A stretch of DNA of 64,000 bases from an uncultured Pseudomonadota bacterium (GTDB lineage Bacteria; Pseudomonadota; Gammaproteobacteria; Steroidobacterales; Steroidobacteraceae). The position numbers were made by a program, and so were the translations under genes. A model generated the notes under the pieces. The model had not been told where the DNA came from. It did no database searches and saw only the letters and a program-made list of their open reading frames with translations. The first letter of the stretch is position 1. Every line of letters starts with the position of its first letter. Shown here piece by piece: positions 26,962 to 34,942 of this stretch. The stretch covers positions 1 through 64,000 of the forward strand of contig CADEFJ010000004.1 of assembly GCA_902826575.1 (NCBI GenBank), in the 5' to 3' direction.

Positions 26962-27471
26962 ATGCCCGGTTCCGACGACAGTATTTCCAAGGCACTGCTG
27001 GCCACCACTCCCGAAGCGTACGGGGAGGACTACGACTACCACGCGCTGCGGCAGTACCAGATGTGCGTCGAGATGGCCGACCGCGTCAGCAGCCGGCGCA
27101 TGATCGCCAATTCGTTCTTCGTCGGCATGAACACCGCGGTCGTCGGCGCGCTCGCGGTCGCGCTGAAGGAAGGCTTGATCAGTTCACGCACGCTGGTGAT
27201 CGCCCCGGCGACCGCCGCCACCCTGATGTGCATCGCATGGTGGATGATGGTGCTGTCGTACCGCCAGCTGAATGCCGGCAAGTTCAAGGTGATCCTCGCG
27301 ATGGAGAAGCACTTGCCGTTCGCGCCGTTCGCCGCGGAATGGGTCGCGCTGGAAGGCGGGCGGTCGCGCCGCGACTACCTGCAGACGACCAAGGTCGAGC
27401 TGCTGGTGCCGTGGCTGTTTGCCGGCATCCATATCGCACTGACGGTGGCGATTCTCGTCAGGGCATTCTAG
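26962..27471 (+). CDS. RipA-family small membrane protein
   Basis: This 169-residue protein starts 10 nt after the SLOG/SLATT gene. The N-terminal cytoplasmic part has the family pattern YHALRQYQMCVEMADRVSSR. Two central helices (about 50-67 and 73-95) are followed by SYRQLNAGKFKVILAMEK and PFAPFAAEWVALEGGR, and a last helix lies at about 145-165 (VPWLFAGIHIALTVA). These match the RipA-like octameric membrane protein family, named after a Francisella protein of uncertain mechanism. Its place as third gene in the module suggests it works with the STAND and SLATT-like proteins. Confidence 0.75.
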   Translation: MPGSDDSISKALLATTPEAYGEDYDYHALRQYQMCVEMADRVSSRRMIANSFFVGMNTAVVGALAVALKEGLISSRTLVIAPATAATLMCIAWWMMVLSYRQLNAGKFKVILAMEKHLPFAPFAAEWVALEGGRSRRDYLQTTKVELLVPWLFAGIHIALTVAILVRAF

Positions 27472-27503
27472 GGCCGTCCGCCAGCACTCAGCGCGCGGCA
27501 GGA

Positions 27504-29330
27504 TCAACGCGCGGCAAGGAGCGCATTGCGCCGCGCGAGGATCGACTTCTGCTGTGCGCCGCTGAGCCACGGCGAGAGCGCCGCGGCAAGCTTCGTCGCA
27601 TCGAGCGCGCGCAGGCGGCGCTCGAGCTCGGCCCCGACCGGCGGTCTCGCGACGCGCGCATCGAGCTGGCGCGTCGTCGTGAAGGCCGCGGCGAAATCGA
27701 CCAGGCGCGCAAGGCCATCACCTCGGCCCAGCACGACGTTCTGCGAGCGGCGATGGACATTGCCGGCGAGCGCGTCGAACGCGCGCATCAGTCCGTACTG
27801 CGATTCGAGGCTGCACCAGCGCGCCAGGGGTACCCGCTCGCGCTCGACGTCGGCTGCGCTCGGCGCATTCTCGATCCAGAACTGCAGCGCGCCCGCCTTG
27901 CCGGCGATCGTGCGATCAACCGTGACAGGCACCATGTCGATGCCGAGCAGGCGGTCGAGGCGGTAAGCCGCCACTTCGTGCTGCCAGCGGCCCGGGGCCG
28001 GCGCGGTGATGAAGAGCGCCCGCACGCTCAGCTCGCCGCGCCGCAGCGTCAGCAGTCGCGTGCCGGCGCGCTCGAGCGGCGACGCCTCGTTCGCGACGAC
28101 TTCAGCCTCGCGCAGGAACTGTTCGAGCTGGTCATCCGTGAGGCCGCCCGGGCGATCGCCCACGCGCCGCGCCTCGGGCTCGGGCACGGCGCGCTCGCCG
28201 GGAACCCTGGCGTAGATCACGCTGCGCGTGCCGCCCTCGATCACGAGTGCCGAGGGCTGGCCCTGGTAGTCGGGCAGCATGCCGGTGTCGATCATCGTGA
28301 CGCGCCCGTCCATGCGGGTGGTGATGCGCTTCGTCACGGTGATCGTATGTCCGATCACGACGTCCTTGCCGCCGAGCCGACCGAGCACGGTGTCCACCGT
28401 ATCGGTCTCGAACGCGCTGTTGCACATGGCGTTGCCGCGATACCAGAGCGGGCCCGCGACACTGAGCACGGGCGAGGCATCGGTGCGCTCGAGCGTCGCA
28501 ACGAGTGCCTCGAGGCGCGCGCGGTCAGCACCGCCGTAGGTGGCGAGGCGCGTCTTCGCGAGCGCGACCCGTGCGTCATCGGGCGTGTCGACATCGAGGA
28601 GCCCGACGGCGATCAGCGCGTGCCAGGCGGTGGCGTAATCGACGAGATCCTGGTGGAGCGACGTCGTGTTGAGTGCAGCGAGGGACTCTGTGGCGAGGCC
28701 GGGCGGCAAGCCGCCGTGCGTGAAGAGCACGCCGTTCACCCGCACCATCAGCGGGCGCGCGAGCAGCCACTGGCCCACGTCGCCAGTCGGACTGAAGGCC
28801 TGATGACGCGCGAGCCAGCCTGGAGGAAGCTTGCTGTCCGGCGCGGTCCCCGCGGCGGCTGCATCCGCCTTCGCCTCGCCCTCCTTCGCGGCGAACGCAG
28901 CGTAATCGGCGGCGACGAGGTAGCGCAGGTCCCCGATGAGGTTCATCTCCTCGTGATTGCCGAGGGTCACGAGCACGCGCCCACCCGCGGCCGGCGCCTC
29001 AGCCTCGAGACGGCGCAAGAGCGCGATCACCGCATTCGATTCGGGCCCGCGGTCGATGAGGTCGCCCGTACTGACGAGGAAGCTTTCTCCGCCCGCCCAG
29101 TGCCCCGCAGCGTCGATGATGCCCGCCGCGCGCAGGATCGAGGTGTACTCGGCAAGCGCGCCATGCACATCCCCCACCGCAACGATGCGCGCGACACCGT
29201 CGCACGACCAAGCGGTATCGCAACGCGCCCCAGTCTCACGGACCGCATCGGCCGCATCGGCCGCGCGCTCGGCCGCTAGCAAGGCCCCAAGCCCCGCAAG
29301 CAACACCGACAACGATAACCCGAGGCGCAT
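27504..29330 (-). CDS. secreted metallophosphoesterase fused to a kinase-like domain
   Basis: The 608-residue protein starts with a signal peptide (LGLSLSVLLAGLGALLAAE). Residues 40-390 are a calcineurin-like phosphoesterase with GDVHG, GDLIDRG, GNHE, the FTHGG His and VIGHT, all the usual metal and phosphate ligands. From about 440 onwards there is a kinase-like pattern: WQHEVAAYRLDRLLG with a candidate alpha-C Glu, DALAGNVHRRSQNVVL as the catalytic-loop equivalent, then RLVDFAAAF. The end (LERRLRALDATKLAAAL) parallels that of the kinase-like protein at 19731. A phosphatase and a kinase-like domain on one exported chain is unusual. The kinase part is inferred. Confidence 0.7.
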   Translation of the reverse strand: MRLGLSLSVLLAGLGALLAAERAADAADAVRETGARCDTAWSCDGVARIVAVGDVHGALAEYTSILRAAGIIDAAGHWAGGESFLVSTGDLIDRGPESNAVIALLRRLEAEAPAAGGRVLVTLGNHEEMNLIGDLRYLVAADYAAFAAKEGEAKADAAAAGTAPDSKLPPGWLARHQAFSPTGDVGQWLLARPLMVRVNGVLFTHGGLPPGLATESLAALNTTSLHQDLVDYATAWHALIAVGLLDVDTPDDARVALAKTRLATYGGADRARLEALVATLERTDASPVLSVAGPLWYRGNAMCNSAFETDTVDTVLGRLGGKDVVIGHTITVTKRITTRMDGRVTMIDTGMLPDYQGQPSALVIEGGTRSVIYARVPGERAVPEPEARRVGDRPGGLTDDQLEQFLREAEVVANEASPLERAGTRLLTLRRGELSVRALFITAPAPGRWQHEVAAYRLDRLLGIDMVPVTVDRTIAGKAGALQFWIENAPSAADVERERVPLARWCSLESQYGLMRAFDALAGNVHRRSQNVVLGRGDGLARLVDFAAAFTTTRQLDARVARPPVGAELERRLRALDATKLAAALSPWLSGAQQKSILARRNALLAAR

Positions 29331-29344
29331 ACCCTTCTCGCCCT

Positions 29345-29369
29345 AAGCCCTCAGCCCCAAGCCCTCAGC
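29345..29369. repeat. short direct repeat AAGCCCTCAGC
   Basis: Two copies of AAGCCCTCAGC (29345-29355 and 29359-29369) lie between the phosphoesterase start and the CBS gene stop, and the CBS stop codon is inside the second copy. A related AAGCCCTGAGC occurs at 33666-33676 between two other genes. This is probably a simple intergenic repeat tract of this genome. No function is assigned. Confidence 0.5.
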
Positions 29370-29790
29370 TCCGTATATACGCTTCAAGCTGCTCGATAGT
29401 CTGCTTCTGCTCGCCGAGGATCGTCTTGACGAGATCGCCGATGGACAGCACCCCAACCACGCGCCCCTTCTCGAGCACGGGCAGGTGGCGGATGCGCTTG
29501 TCGGTGACGAGGCGCATGCAGGCATCGACCGTGTCATCCGGCGTCACGGTAATGGCGGGCGCGGTCATGATCTGCGAGACCGGGGTGTCGTGCGATGCGC
29601 GCCCGAGCAGCGCCACCTTGCGCGCGTAGTCGCGCTCGGACATGACGCCAAGCACCTTGTCGTCCTGCATCACCAGCAATGCGCCGATGCCGTACGTGGC
29701 CATGAGCTTGAGTGCGTCGAGTACGGTGGCGTCGGGCCCGATGGCGTGTGCCGCGGAACCCTTCTTGTCGAGCACGTGACGTACCAGCAT
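29365..29790 (-). CDS. CBS domain pair protein
   Basis: This 141-residue protein consists almost entirely of two CBS motifs (about residues 8-60 and 73-130), with the typical MSERDYARKV and VGVLSIGDLVK ends. CBS pairs bind adenosine nucleotides and usually act as regulatory sensors, and stand-alone versions of this length are common in proteobacteria. It is downstream of NfeD and SPFH genes on the same strand (28-nt gap), so it may belong to that operon. The partner enzyme is unknown. Confidence 0.92.
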   Translation of the reverse strand: MLVRHVLDKKGSAAHAIGPDATVLDALKLMATYGIGALLVMQDDKVLGVMSERDYARKVALLGRASHDTPVSQIMTAPAITVTPDDTVDACMRLVTDKRIRHLPVLEKGRVVGVLSIGDLVKTILGEQKQTIEQLEAYIRS

Positions 29791-29818
29791 GGCAATACTC
29801 CTGTGCTGCTGCGTTGGC

Positions 29819-30265
29819 TTACGATGCGGCCTCGACGATCAGCACCGCACCGTCGACACCTGTCACCCGGACCCGCGCCCCGATGGTGAGCGGCGGCCCC
29901 GCGACCTTCCACACGGTATCGCCGACGCGCACTTTGCCGAAGCCCTGCTGGATCGGCTCGACCAGCGTGAGCTCCTGGCCCACGTACTGGGCGCCGCGCT
30001 GGTTCAGGTTCGGCTGCGTCGACGTGGCAGGATTGCGACGCGCGTAAGCGCGATACGCGAAAATTGCCGCGAGCCCGAGCGCACCGAACAACACCAGCTG
30101 CAACTGCCACGGCACGGGCAGGATCAGCACCAGCGCACCGACGAGCGCCGCCGAGACCGCAAACCAGATCGCCACCGCGCCCGGCATGAAGGTTTCGAGG
30201 GCGGCGAGCACTGCGGCGGCAACCCACCAATGCCACCACTCGATCTGCATCAGGAACTCTCTCAT
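29819..30265 (-). CDS. NfeD-family membrane protein (YbbJ-like)
   Basis: This 148-residue protein has an N-terminal hydrophobic half with two to three helices (HWWVAAAVLAALETFMPGAVAIWFAVSAALVGAL, in two helices) and a C-terminal OB-fold of about 65 residues (GQELTLVEPIQQGFGKVRVGDTVW). This is the short NfeD form lacking the ClpP-like protease domain. Such proteins pair with SPFH/stomatin proteins, as here: the SPFH stop is 3 nt upstream of this start. The pair is thought to organise membrane microdomains or quality control. Confidence 0.92.
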   Translation of the reverse strand: MREFLMQIEWWHWWVAAAVLAALETFMPGAVAIWFAVSAALVGALVLILPVPWQLQLVLFGALGLAAIFAYRAYARRNPATSTQPNLNQRGAQYVGQELTLVEPIQQGFGKVRVGDTVWKVAGPPLTIGARVRVTGVDGAVLIVEAAS

Positions 30266-30267
30266 CG

Positions 30268-31215
30268 CTACCCCCGCACGCGCGGCGCGGCGCCGTCACC
30301 CTGTTTGGTCATCGCTTCCTTGGCAATTTCGGCGATGCCGCCGAGGCTGCCGAGCAGTGCGCTCGCCTCGAGCGGCAGGAACATCACTTTCTGGTTCGGC
30401 GAAGTCGCGAAATCCTTCAGCGCCTCGACGTATTTCTGCGCGACGAAGTAGTTGATCGCCTGCACATCGCCCTGCGCGATCGCCTGCGACACCATCGCGG
30501 TGGCGCGCGCCTCGGCCTGCGCGAGACGCTCGCGGGCTTCGGCCTCGCGGAACGCCGCTTCCTTGCTGCCCTCGGCGGCGAGCACGACCGACTGCTTCTC
30601 GCCTTCGGCCTTGAGGATCGCGGCCTGCCGGAAGCCCTCGGCGTCGAGGATGTTGGCGCGCTTGTCGCGCTCGGCCTTCATCTGCCGCGCCATCGACTCG
30701 ACGAGGTCGGCCGGCGGCTGGATGTCCTTGATTTCGATGCGGGTCACCTTGATGCCCCACGGGGTCGTTGCGTCATCGACCACTTTCAGCAGCCGGTGGT
30801 TGATCTCGTCGCGCTTCGACAGCGTTTCATCGAGGTCCATCGAGCCCACGACCGTGCGGATGTTGGTCATCGTCAGGTTGATGATCGCGAGGCGCAGGTT
30901 GTCGACCTCGTACGCAGCCTTGGGTGCATCGAGCACCTGGAAAAACACCACCGCATCGATGCTGACCATCGCGTTGTCCTTGGTGATGACCTCCTGGCGC
31001 GGTACGTCGAGCACCTGTTCCATCATGTTGATCTTGCGACCGATGGCTTCGACGAACGGCACGATGAAATGGAAGCCCGGCTCCATGGACTTCTTGAACT
31101 TGCCGAAGCGCTCGAGCGTGTACTCGTAACCCTGGGGAACGGTCAGCCAGGCCTTCGAGGCGACAATGACGATCGCAACAAGGATGATGATGGGCAGAAA
31201 ACCGATATCGAGCAT
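30268..31215 (-). CDS. qmcA: SPFH/stomatin family protein (QmcA-like)
   Basis: This 315-residue protein has one N-terminal membrane helix ([18 protein letters not shown]) and a band-7/SPFH domain ([51 protein letters not shown]). A coiled-coil region rich in Glu/Ala follows ([18 protein letters not shown]), then a short C-terminal segment. I use the ATG at 31215, since the upstream extension lacks any family similarity. With the adjacent NfeD gene it forms the common QmcA-YbbJ pair. A membrane-scaffold or protease-modulating role is inferred from the family. Confidence 0.92.
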   Translation of the reverse strand: MLDIGFLPIIILVAIVIVASKAWLTVPQGYEYTLERFGKFKKSMEPGFHFIVPFVEAIGRKINMMEQVLDVPRQEVITKDNAMVSIDAVVFFQVLDAPKAAYEVDNLRLAIINLTMTNIRTVVGSMDLDETLSKRDEINHRLLKVVDDATTPWGIKVTRIEIKDIQPPADLVESMARQMKAERDKRANILDAEGFRQAAILKAEGEKQSVVLAAEGSKEAAFREAEARERLAQAEARATAMVSQAIAQGDVQAINYFVAQKYVEALKDFATSPNQKVMFLPLEASALLGSLGGIAEIAKEAMTKQGDGAAPRVRG

Positions 31216-31325
31216 TGCCAGGTTCCTCGCTTGTCGCGAATCGGCGGCAGAGTGCCGTGTGGACCATTCTAGCCGTGTAACGCCCGTGATGCAGTTCAAG
31301 GTTCCGGGGGCCCGAAACCCGCACC

Positions 31326-31793
31326 ATGCGCGGTGTGTTGCACCCCGATCCACGCATCGTCGAGGTTCCTCCCGACCACTTCGAAGTGGCCGCGGACGAT
31401 GTCCTCTTTACCGCGCTGCTCGACGGGACACTGGCGGTGTGCCTGTACGACGCGGTCGAGGAGCACGGTGCCCTCCTGCACCTGCGCTTCATCGCCCGCG
31501 GTTCGAGCCAAACCGACGTCACCGACCGCACCCTCGCCTCGGACCTGCTGCTGCTCGATCGGTGCGTCGAGACCTTCCGGGGCGCGATGGAGCGCGGCAT
31601 CGACGTACAGGGCAAGATCGCAGCCAGCGTAGAGACGGGCGAGCCGGCACGCCAGGCTGCCGCCGCAGTGCTGGCGCTGATCGGCGAGTACCTCATCGAC
31701 GCCGGCGTGCGGATCGTATCGCACGAAGTCGAGCACGGCGCGACGCGCAGCCTGCGTTTCAGGCCCAGCATGGGACAGCTGCGGCTCGACTGA
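31326..31793 (+). CDS. CheD-like protein lacking the catalytic cysteine
   Basis: The 155-residue sequence follows the layout of CheD chemoreceptor glutamine deamidases: an N-terminal strand set, [20 protein letters not shown] in place of the CheD strand-loop carrying the catalytic Cys and His, then helices ([18 protein letters not shown]) and the C-terminal [19 protein letters not shown]. The CheD catalytic Cys in the usual GSCVAV motif is replaced by Thr (DGTLAV), while the His is kept (LLHL). No chemotaxis gene is near. It is probably a non-catalytic CheD-fold protein, perhaps a binding module. It is divergent from the SPFH gene. Confidence 0.6.
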   Translation: MRGVLHPDPRIVEVPPDHFEVAADDVLFTALLDGTLAVCLYDAVEEHGALLHLRFIARGSSQTDVTDRTLASDLLLLDRCVETFRGAMERGIDVQGKIAASVETGEPARQAAAAVLALIGEYLIDAGVRIVSHEVEHGATRSLRFRPSMGQLRLD

Positions 31794-31803
31794 GGCGACT
31801 GAG

Positions 31804-31874
31804 GTGCCGGGTTTTCGGTTATTCGGTTATTGCGGGCCTGGAGCGCAATAACCGAATAACCGAAAACCCGGCAC
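31804..31874. repeat. long palindromic repeat, copy 4 (variant arms)
   Basis: Arms 31804-31833 and 31845-31874 pair perfectly, but the centre of each arm differs from the other copies: TTATTCGG replaces TATTTCGG on the left, and the matching change occurs on the right. This compensatory change means pairing is conserved. The loop GGGCCTGGAGC is unlike the other three, so this is a separate subfamily member. It lies 10 nt after the CheD-like stop and ends 17 nt before the DUF885 ATG. Confidence 0.95.
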
Positions 31875-31891
31875 CATGCCACAATCGGCGC

Positions 31892-33646
31892 ATGCGCCAT
31901 TTCCTCGTGTTGCTTGCCGCGAGCCTCATCGCGGTACCTGGCACCTCGCAGGCGGCCGATGCGCGCCTGCAGGCCCTGTTCGACGCTGCGTGGGAAGCGG
32001 ACCTGCGCGACAATCCCACCACCGCCGATTACTACGGCGATCACCGCTACTCCGATCAGTGGCCGGATCTCTCGACAGCCGCATTCGAAGCCCGCTACGC
32101 GCGCTACGCCGCGGTACTGGCCGAACTGAAGACGATTCCGCGCGACGGCCTGTCGAACGCCGACAAACTGAACTACGACCTGTTTGCGCAGGACTTCGAG
32201 CGACGGCTCGCGGCGCAGCCCTTCAAGCCCTGGCTCTACGAGGCCATCCGGCCGCGCGACGGCGTGCAAAGCGCGAGCGAACTGGCCGAACTGCTGCCGT
32301 TTGCGACCGTGGCCGACTATGAAGCGTGGGTTGCGCGGCTCGGCAAGTTCGGCACCTATGTCGACCAGAACATCGCCCTCCTCGAGACCGCCATCCGCGA
32401 GAAGCGCACCCAGCCCCACTCGATCATGGTGCGCATCCCGGAGCAGCTCGCGAACCAGATCCCCGCGAACCCCGAGGACAGCCCGTTTTTCGCACCCTTC
32501 ACGCGCATGCCCGAGGGCATCGGCGAGGACGATCGCGCACGCCTGATCGGTGCCGGGGGACGCGCGATCGTCGAGGTCGTGATCCCGGCGTTCAAGCGCC
32601 TGGATGCCTTCTTCCGCGACCGGTACCTGCCGGCCGCACGCAGTTCCGACGGCATCTGGGATACCCCGGACGGGCTCGCCTTCTACGCCAATCGTGCCGC
32701 CTTCCACACCACGACCGGCCTCACGCCCGATGACATCCACGAGATCGGGCTGCGCGAGGTGGCGCGCATCCGGGCCGAGATGGACGGAGTGATCGAACGG
32801 GTCGGGTTCAAAGGCAGCTTCGAGGAGTTCCTCACCTTCCTGCGCACCGACCCGCAGTTCTATTACCGCACGCCCGAGGAATTGTTCACCGCCTACGCGG
32901 CCATGGCGAAGCGCATCGACCCCGAGCTCGTGAAGCTGTTTGGCAAGCTGCCGCGCACGCCCTACGGCGTGCGCGCGATTCCGATGACCAGCGCCCCCGA
33001 CACGACGACCGCGTACTACATGGGTCCGGCGATCGACGGCACGCGCGCCGGCTACTACTACGTGAACCTCTACCGTCCCGAAGTGCGGCCGAAGTACGAA
33101 ATTCCGGTCCTGTCGGTGCACGAGGCGGTGCCGGGCCATCACCTGCAGATCGCGCTGGCGATGGAGGACAAGTCGCTGCCGCTGTTCCGGCGCAATGCCG
33201 ACTTCACCGCGTACATCGAGGGCTGGGCGCTCTACAGCGAGCGGCTCGGTGAGCAGATGGGGCTTTACGACGACCCGTACGACAAGTTCGGCCAGCTCAC
33301 CTACGACATGTGGCGCGCCGTGCGCCTCGTGGTCGACACTGGCATCCACGCGAAGCAGTGGACGCGCCAGCAGGCGATCGACTACTTCAAGGCGAATGCC
33401 GCGAAAACCGAGGCAGACATCGTCAACGAAGTCGACCGCTATATCGCCTGGCCCGGGCAGGCGCTCGCCTACAAGATCGGCCAGCTGCGGATCCTCGATC
33501 TGCGGCGCGAAGCGCAGACGGCGCTCGGCGAGAAGTTCGACATTCGCGCCTTCCATGACACCGTCCTGGCCAGTGGCGCTGTTCCACTGGATGTGCTGAC
33601 GAGCCGCGTCGAGGCGTGGATTGCCGCGCAGGCGAAGAAAAACTAG
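31892..33646 (+). CDS. DUF885 family secreted zinc peptidase
   Basis: This 584-residue protein starts with a signal peptide ([18 protein letters not shown]) at the ATG at 31892, just after palindrome copy 4. The body matches DUF885 proteins, with [14 protein letters not shown] near the N terminus, YYVNLYRP before the metal site and the zinc motif HEAVPGHH (His410, Glu411, His416, His417), followed by [15 protein letters not shown], which holds the third ligand Glu. The family resembles thermolysin-clan metallopeptidases. The substrate is unknown. Confidence 0.88.
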   Translation: MRHFLVLLAASLIAVPGTSQAADARLQALFDAAWEADLRDNPTTADYYGDHRYSDQWPDLSTAAFEARYARYAAVLAELKTIPRDGLSNADKLNYDLFAQDFERRLAAQPFKPWLYEAIRPRDGVQSASELAELLPFATVADYEAWVARLGKFGTYVDQNIALLETAIREKRTQPHSIMVRIPEQLANQIPANPEDSPFFAPFTRMPEGIGEDDRARLIGAGGRAIVEVVIPAFKRLDAFFRDRYLPAARSSDGIWDTPDGLAFYANRAAFHTTTGLTPDDIHEIGLREVARIRAEMDGVIERVGFKGSFEEFLTFLRTDPQFYYRTPEELFTAYAAMAKRIDPELVKLFGKLPRTPYGVRAIPMTSAPDTTTAYYMGPAIDGTRAGYYYVNLYRPEVRPKYEIPVLSVHEAVPGHHLQIALAMEDKSLPLFRRNADFTAYIEGWALYSERLGEQMGLYDDPYDKFGQLTYDMWRAVRLVVDTGIHAKQWTRQQAIDYFKANAAKTEADIVNEVDRYIAWPGQALAYKIGQLRILDLRREAQTALGEKFDIRAFHDTVLASGAVPLDVLTSRVEAWIAAQAKKN

Positions 33647-33683
33647 GGCACGGCGCCCTGCGCCCAAGCCCTGAGCTGACCAT

Positions 33684-34154
33684 ATGGCCGAGCACCTCGT
33701 GCAGATTCGCTGGGAGCGCGGCGAGGCTGCGTTCGTCGACAACCGCTACAGCCGCAAGCATGTGTGGCGCTTCGACGGCGGCGTCGAGGTGCCGGGATCG
33801 TCGTCGCCGCATGTCGTGCCGCTGCCGTATTCGGTTGAGGCCGCGGTCGATCCGGAAGAGGCGTTTATCGCGAGCCTCTCGAGCTGTCACATGCTGTGGT
33901 TCCTCGCGATCGCTGCGGAGCGCCGCTACGTGGTCGACCGCTATCGCGATGACGCAGGGGGCAGGCTCGGCAAGAACGCGGCGGGGCGCATGGCGATGAC
34001 TCGGGTGACGCTGCGCCCGGCGGTGCAGTTCGGCGGCGCGCAGCAGCCGACGGTCGGCGAGATCGCAGCGATGCACCACGAAGCACATGACAAGTGCTTT
34101 ATTGCCAATTCCGTCAAGACAGAGGTGCGCTGCGAGCCGCGGCTTGAAGTTTGA
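33684..34154 (+). CDS. OsmC family protein
   Basis: This 156-residue protein has the OsmC/Ohr layout with the two conserved cysteines in LSSCHML and HDKCFIANS. These cysteines act in thiol-dependent reduction of organic hydroperoxides in this family. The PEEAFIASLSSCHMLWFL segment is characteristic of the OsmC subgroup rather than Ohr. The length is typical. A dimeric cytoplasmic peroxidase is likely. It stands 29 nt upstream of the vapBC pair on the same strand. Confidence 0.9.
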   Translation: MAEHLVQIRWERGEAAFVDNRYSRKHVWRFDGGVEVPGSSSPHVVPLPYSVEAAVDPEEAFIASLSSCHMLWFLAIAAERRYVVDRYRDDAGGRLGKNAAGRMAMTRVTLRPAVQFGGAQQPTVGEIAAMHHEAHDKCFIANSVKTEVRCEPRLEV

Positions 34155-34179
34155 TGCGTGATGCGTCAGCATCTGATGC
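34152..34179. promoter_or_regulatory. probable VapB operator
   Basis: Between the OsmC stop and the vapB start there are three direct copies of TGATGC (34152, 34159, 34174), and GATGC-GTCA-GCATC forms an inverted repeat at 34160-34173. Ribbon-helix-helix antitoxins bind such short repeats to autoregulate. Placement right at the vapB start supports this, but the assignment is an inference. Confidence 0.45.
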
Positions 34180-34425
34180 ATGCGCACCACGCTCGATATA
34201 GCCAACGACGTCCTGCAGGCGGTGAAGGAGCGGGCGCGGCGCGAGGGCAAGACTGCGGGCGAGGTCATCTCCGATCTCGCCCGCCAGTCGCTGATCCGTG
34301 CACCGTCGCCGTCACACGCCGTGCGCGAGCCGCAAGCCGTCTACGGCTTTCGTGCGTTCCCGTCGCGCGGTGCCGTGGTGACCAACGAGATCATCGACCG
34401 GCTGCGCGAAGACGACGCGTACTGA
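34180..34425 (+). CDS. vapB: VapB-type antitoxin (ribbon-helix-helix)
   Basis: This 81-residue protein begins MRTTLDIANDVLQAVKERA, a typical MetJ/Arc-type ribbon-helix-helix DNA-binding domain, followed by the helix GKTAGEVISDLARQSL. The C-terminal tail (about 45-81; VYGFRAFPSRGAVVTNEIID) would bind and neutralise the toxin. Its stop overlaps the toxin start by one base (TGATG), the usual arrangement for type II toxin-antitoxin pairs. It probably represses its own operon through repeats just upstream. Confidence 0.88.
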   Translation: MRTTLDIANDVLQAVKERARREGKTAGEVISDLARQSLIRAPSPSHAVREPQAVYGFRAFPSRGAVVTNEIIDRLREDDAY

Positions 34426-34853
34426 TGCGGGCGTTGCTCGATGTGAATGTCCTGATCGCGCTGCTCGACGCCGATCACGTGCACCACCGCGCCGCCACCG
34501 ACTGGCTGGCGCGCGAGGGACAGGCGGGTTGGGCGTCTTGTGCGATCACCCAGAACGGGTGCCTGCGCATCCTCGCGCACGCGCGCTATCCGAACGCGCA
34601 GCCGATCGCCGTCATTGCCGGGCGGCTGACCGAAGCGACCGCGCACCCGGTACATGCCTTCTGGGCTGACGACATAAGCATGCTCGATGCAATGCGCGTC
34701 GACCCCACGCGCATTCACGGCTCAAACCGGATCACTGATATCTACCTGCTCGCGCTCGCAGTGGCTCATGGCGGAAGACTCGTCACCTTCGATCGATCGA
34801 TCGCCGTCGATGCGGTCGTGGGCGCGGCGGCGGGTCATCTCGCGACGATCTGA
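34425..34853 (+). CDS. vapC: VapC-type PIN domain toxin
   Basis: This 142-residue PIN-domain protein should be a Mg-dependent RNase that cleaves tRNA or rRNA when its antitoxin is degraded. The acidic residues of the active site are seen in LLDVNVLIALLD (first Asp pair) and in ITDIYLLALAVAHGGRLVTFD (later Asp residues). The TQNGCLRIL segment is the counterpart of the 'E-x-x-R' helix in this subgroup, with Gln/Asn instead of Glu. The ATG at 34425 overlaps the vapB stop. The longer frame from 34158 overlaps vapB and is not used. Confidence 0.88.
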   Translation: MRALLDVNVLIALLDADHVHHRAATDWLAREGQAGWASCAITQNGCLRILAHARYPNAQPIAVIAGRLTEATAHPVHAFWADDISMLDAMRVDPTRIHGSNRITDIYLLALAVAHGGRLVTFDRSIAVDAVVGAAAGHLATI

Positions 34854-34942
34854 CGGGCAGGCCACGCACGGTCGGGCGCGGTAGCGGCGGCCTCGCGCTC
34901 TTCTCTGGCTGCAAGCTGTGCGCCGTTCGCTGTTCGCCGTTG

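Noticed and set aside
30827..33742. A 971-codon minus-strand ORF spanning the palindrome copy 4 and the DUF885 gene
   Set aside because: Antisense shadow, crossing a repeat and other genes; the real minus-strand gene here is the SPFH protein ending at 31215.
34158..34424. An upstream extension of the VapC frame
   Set aside because: It would overlap all of vapB out of frame; the ATG at 34425 in a TGATG overlap is the standard arrangement.
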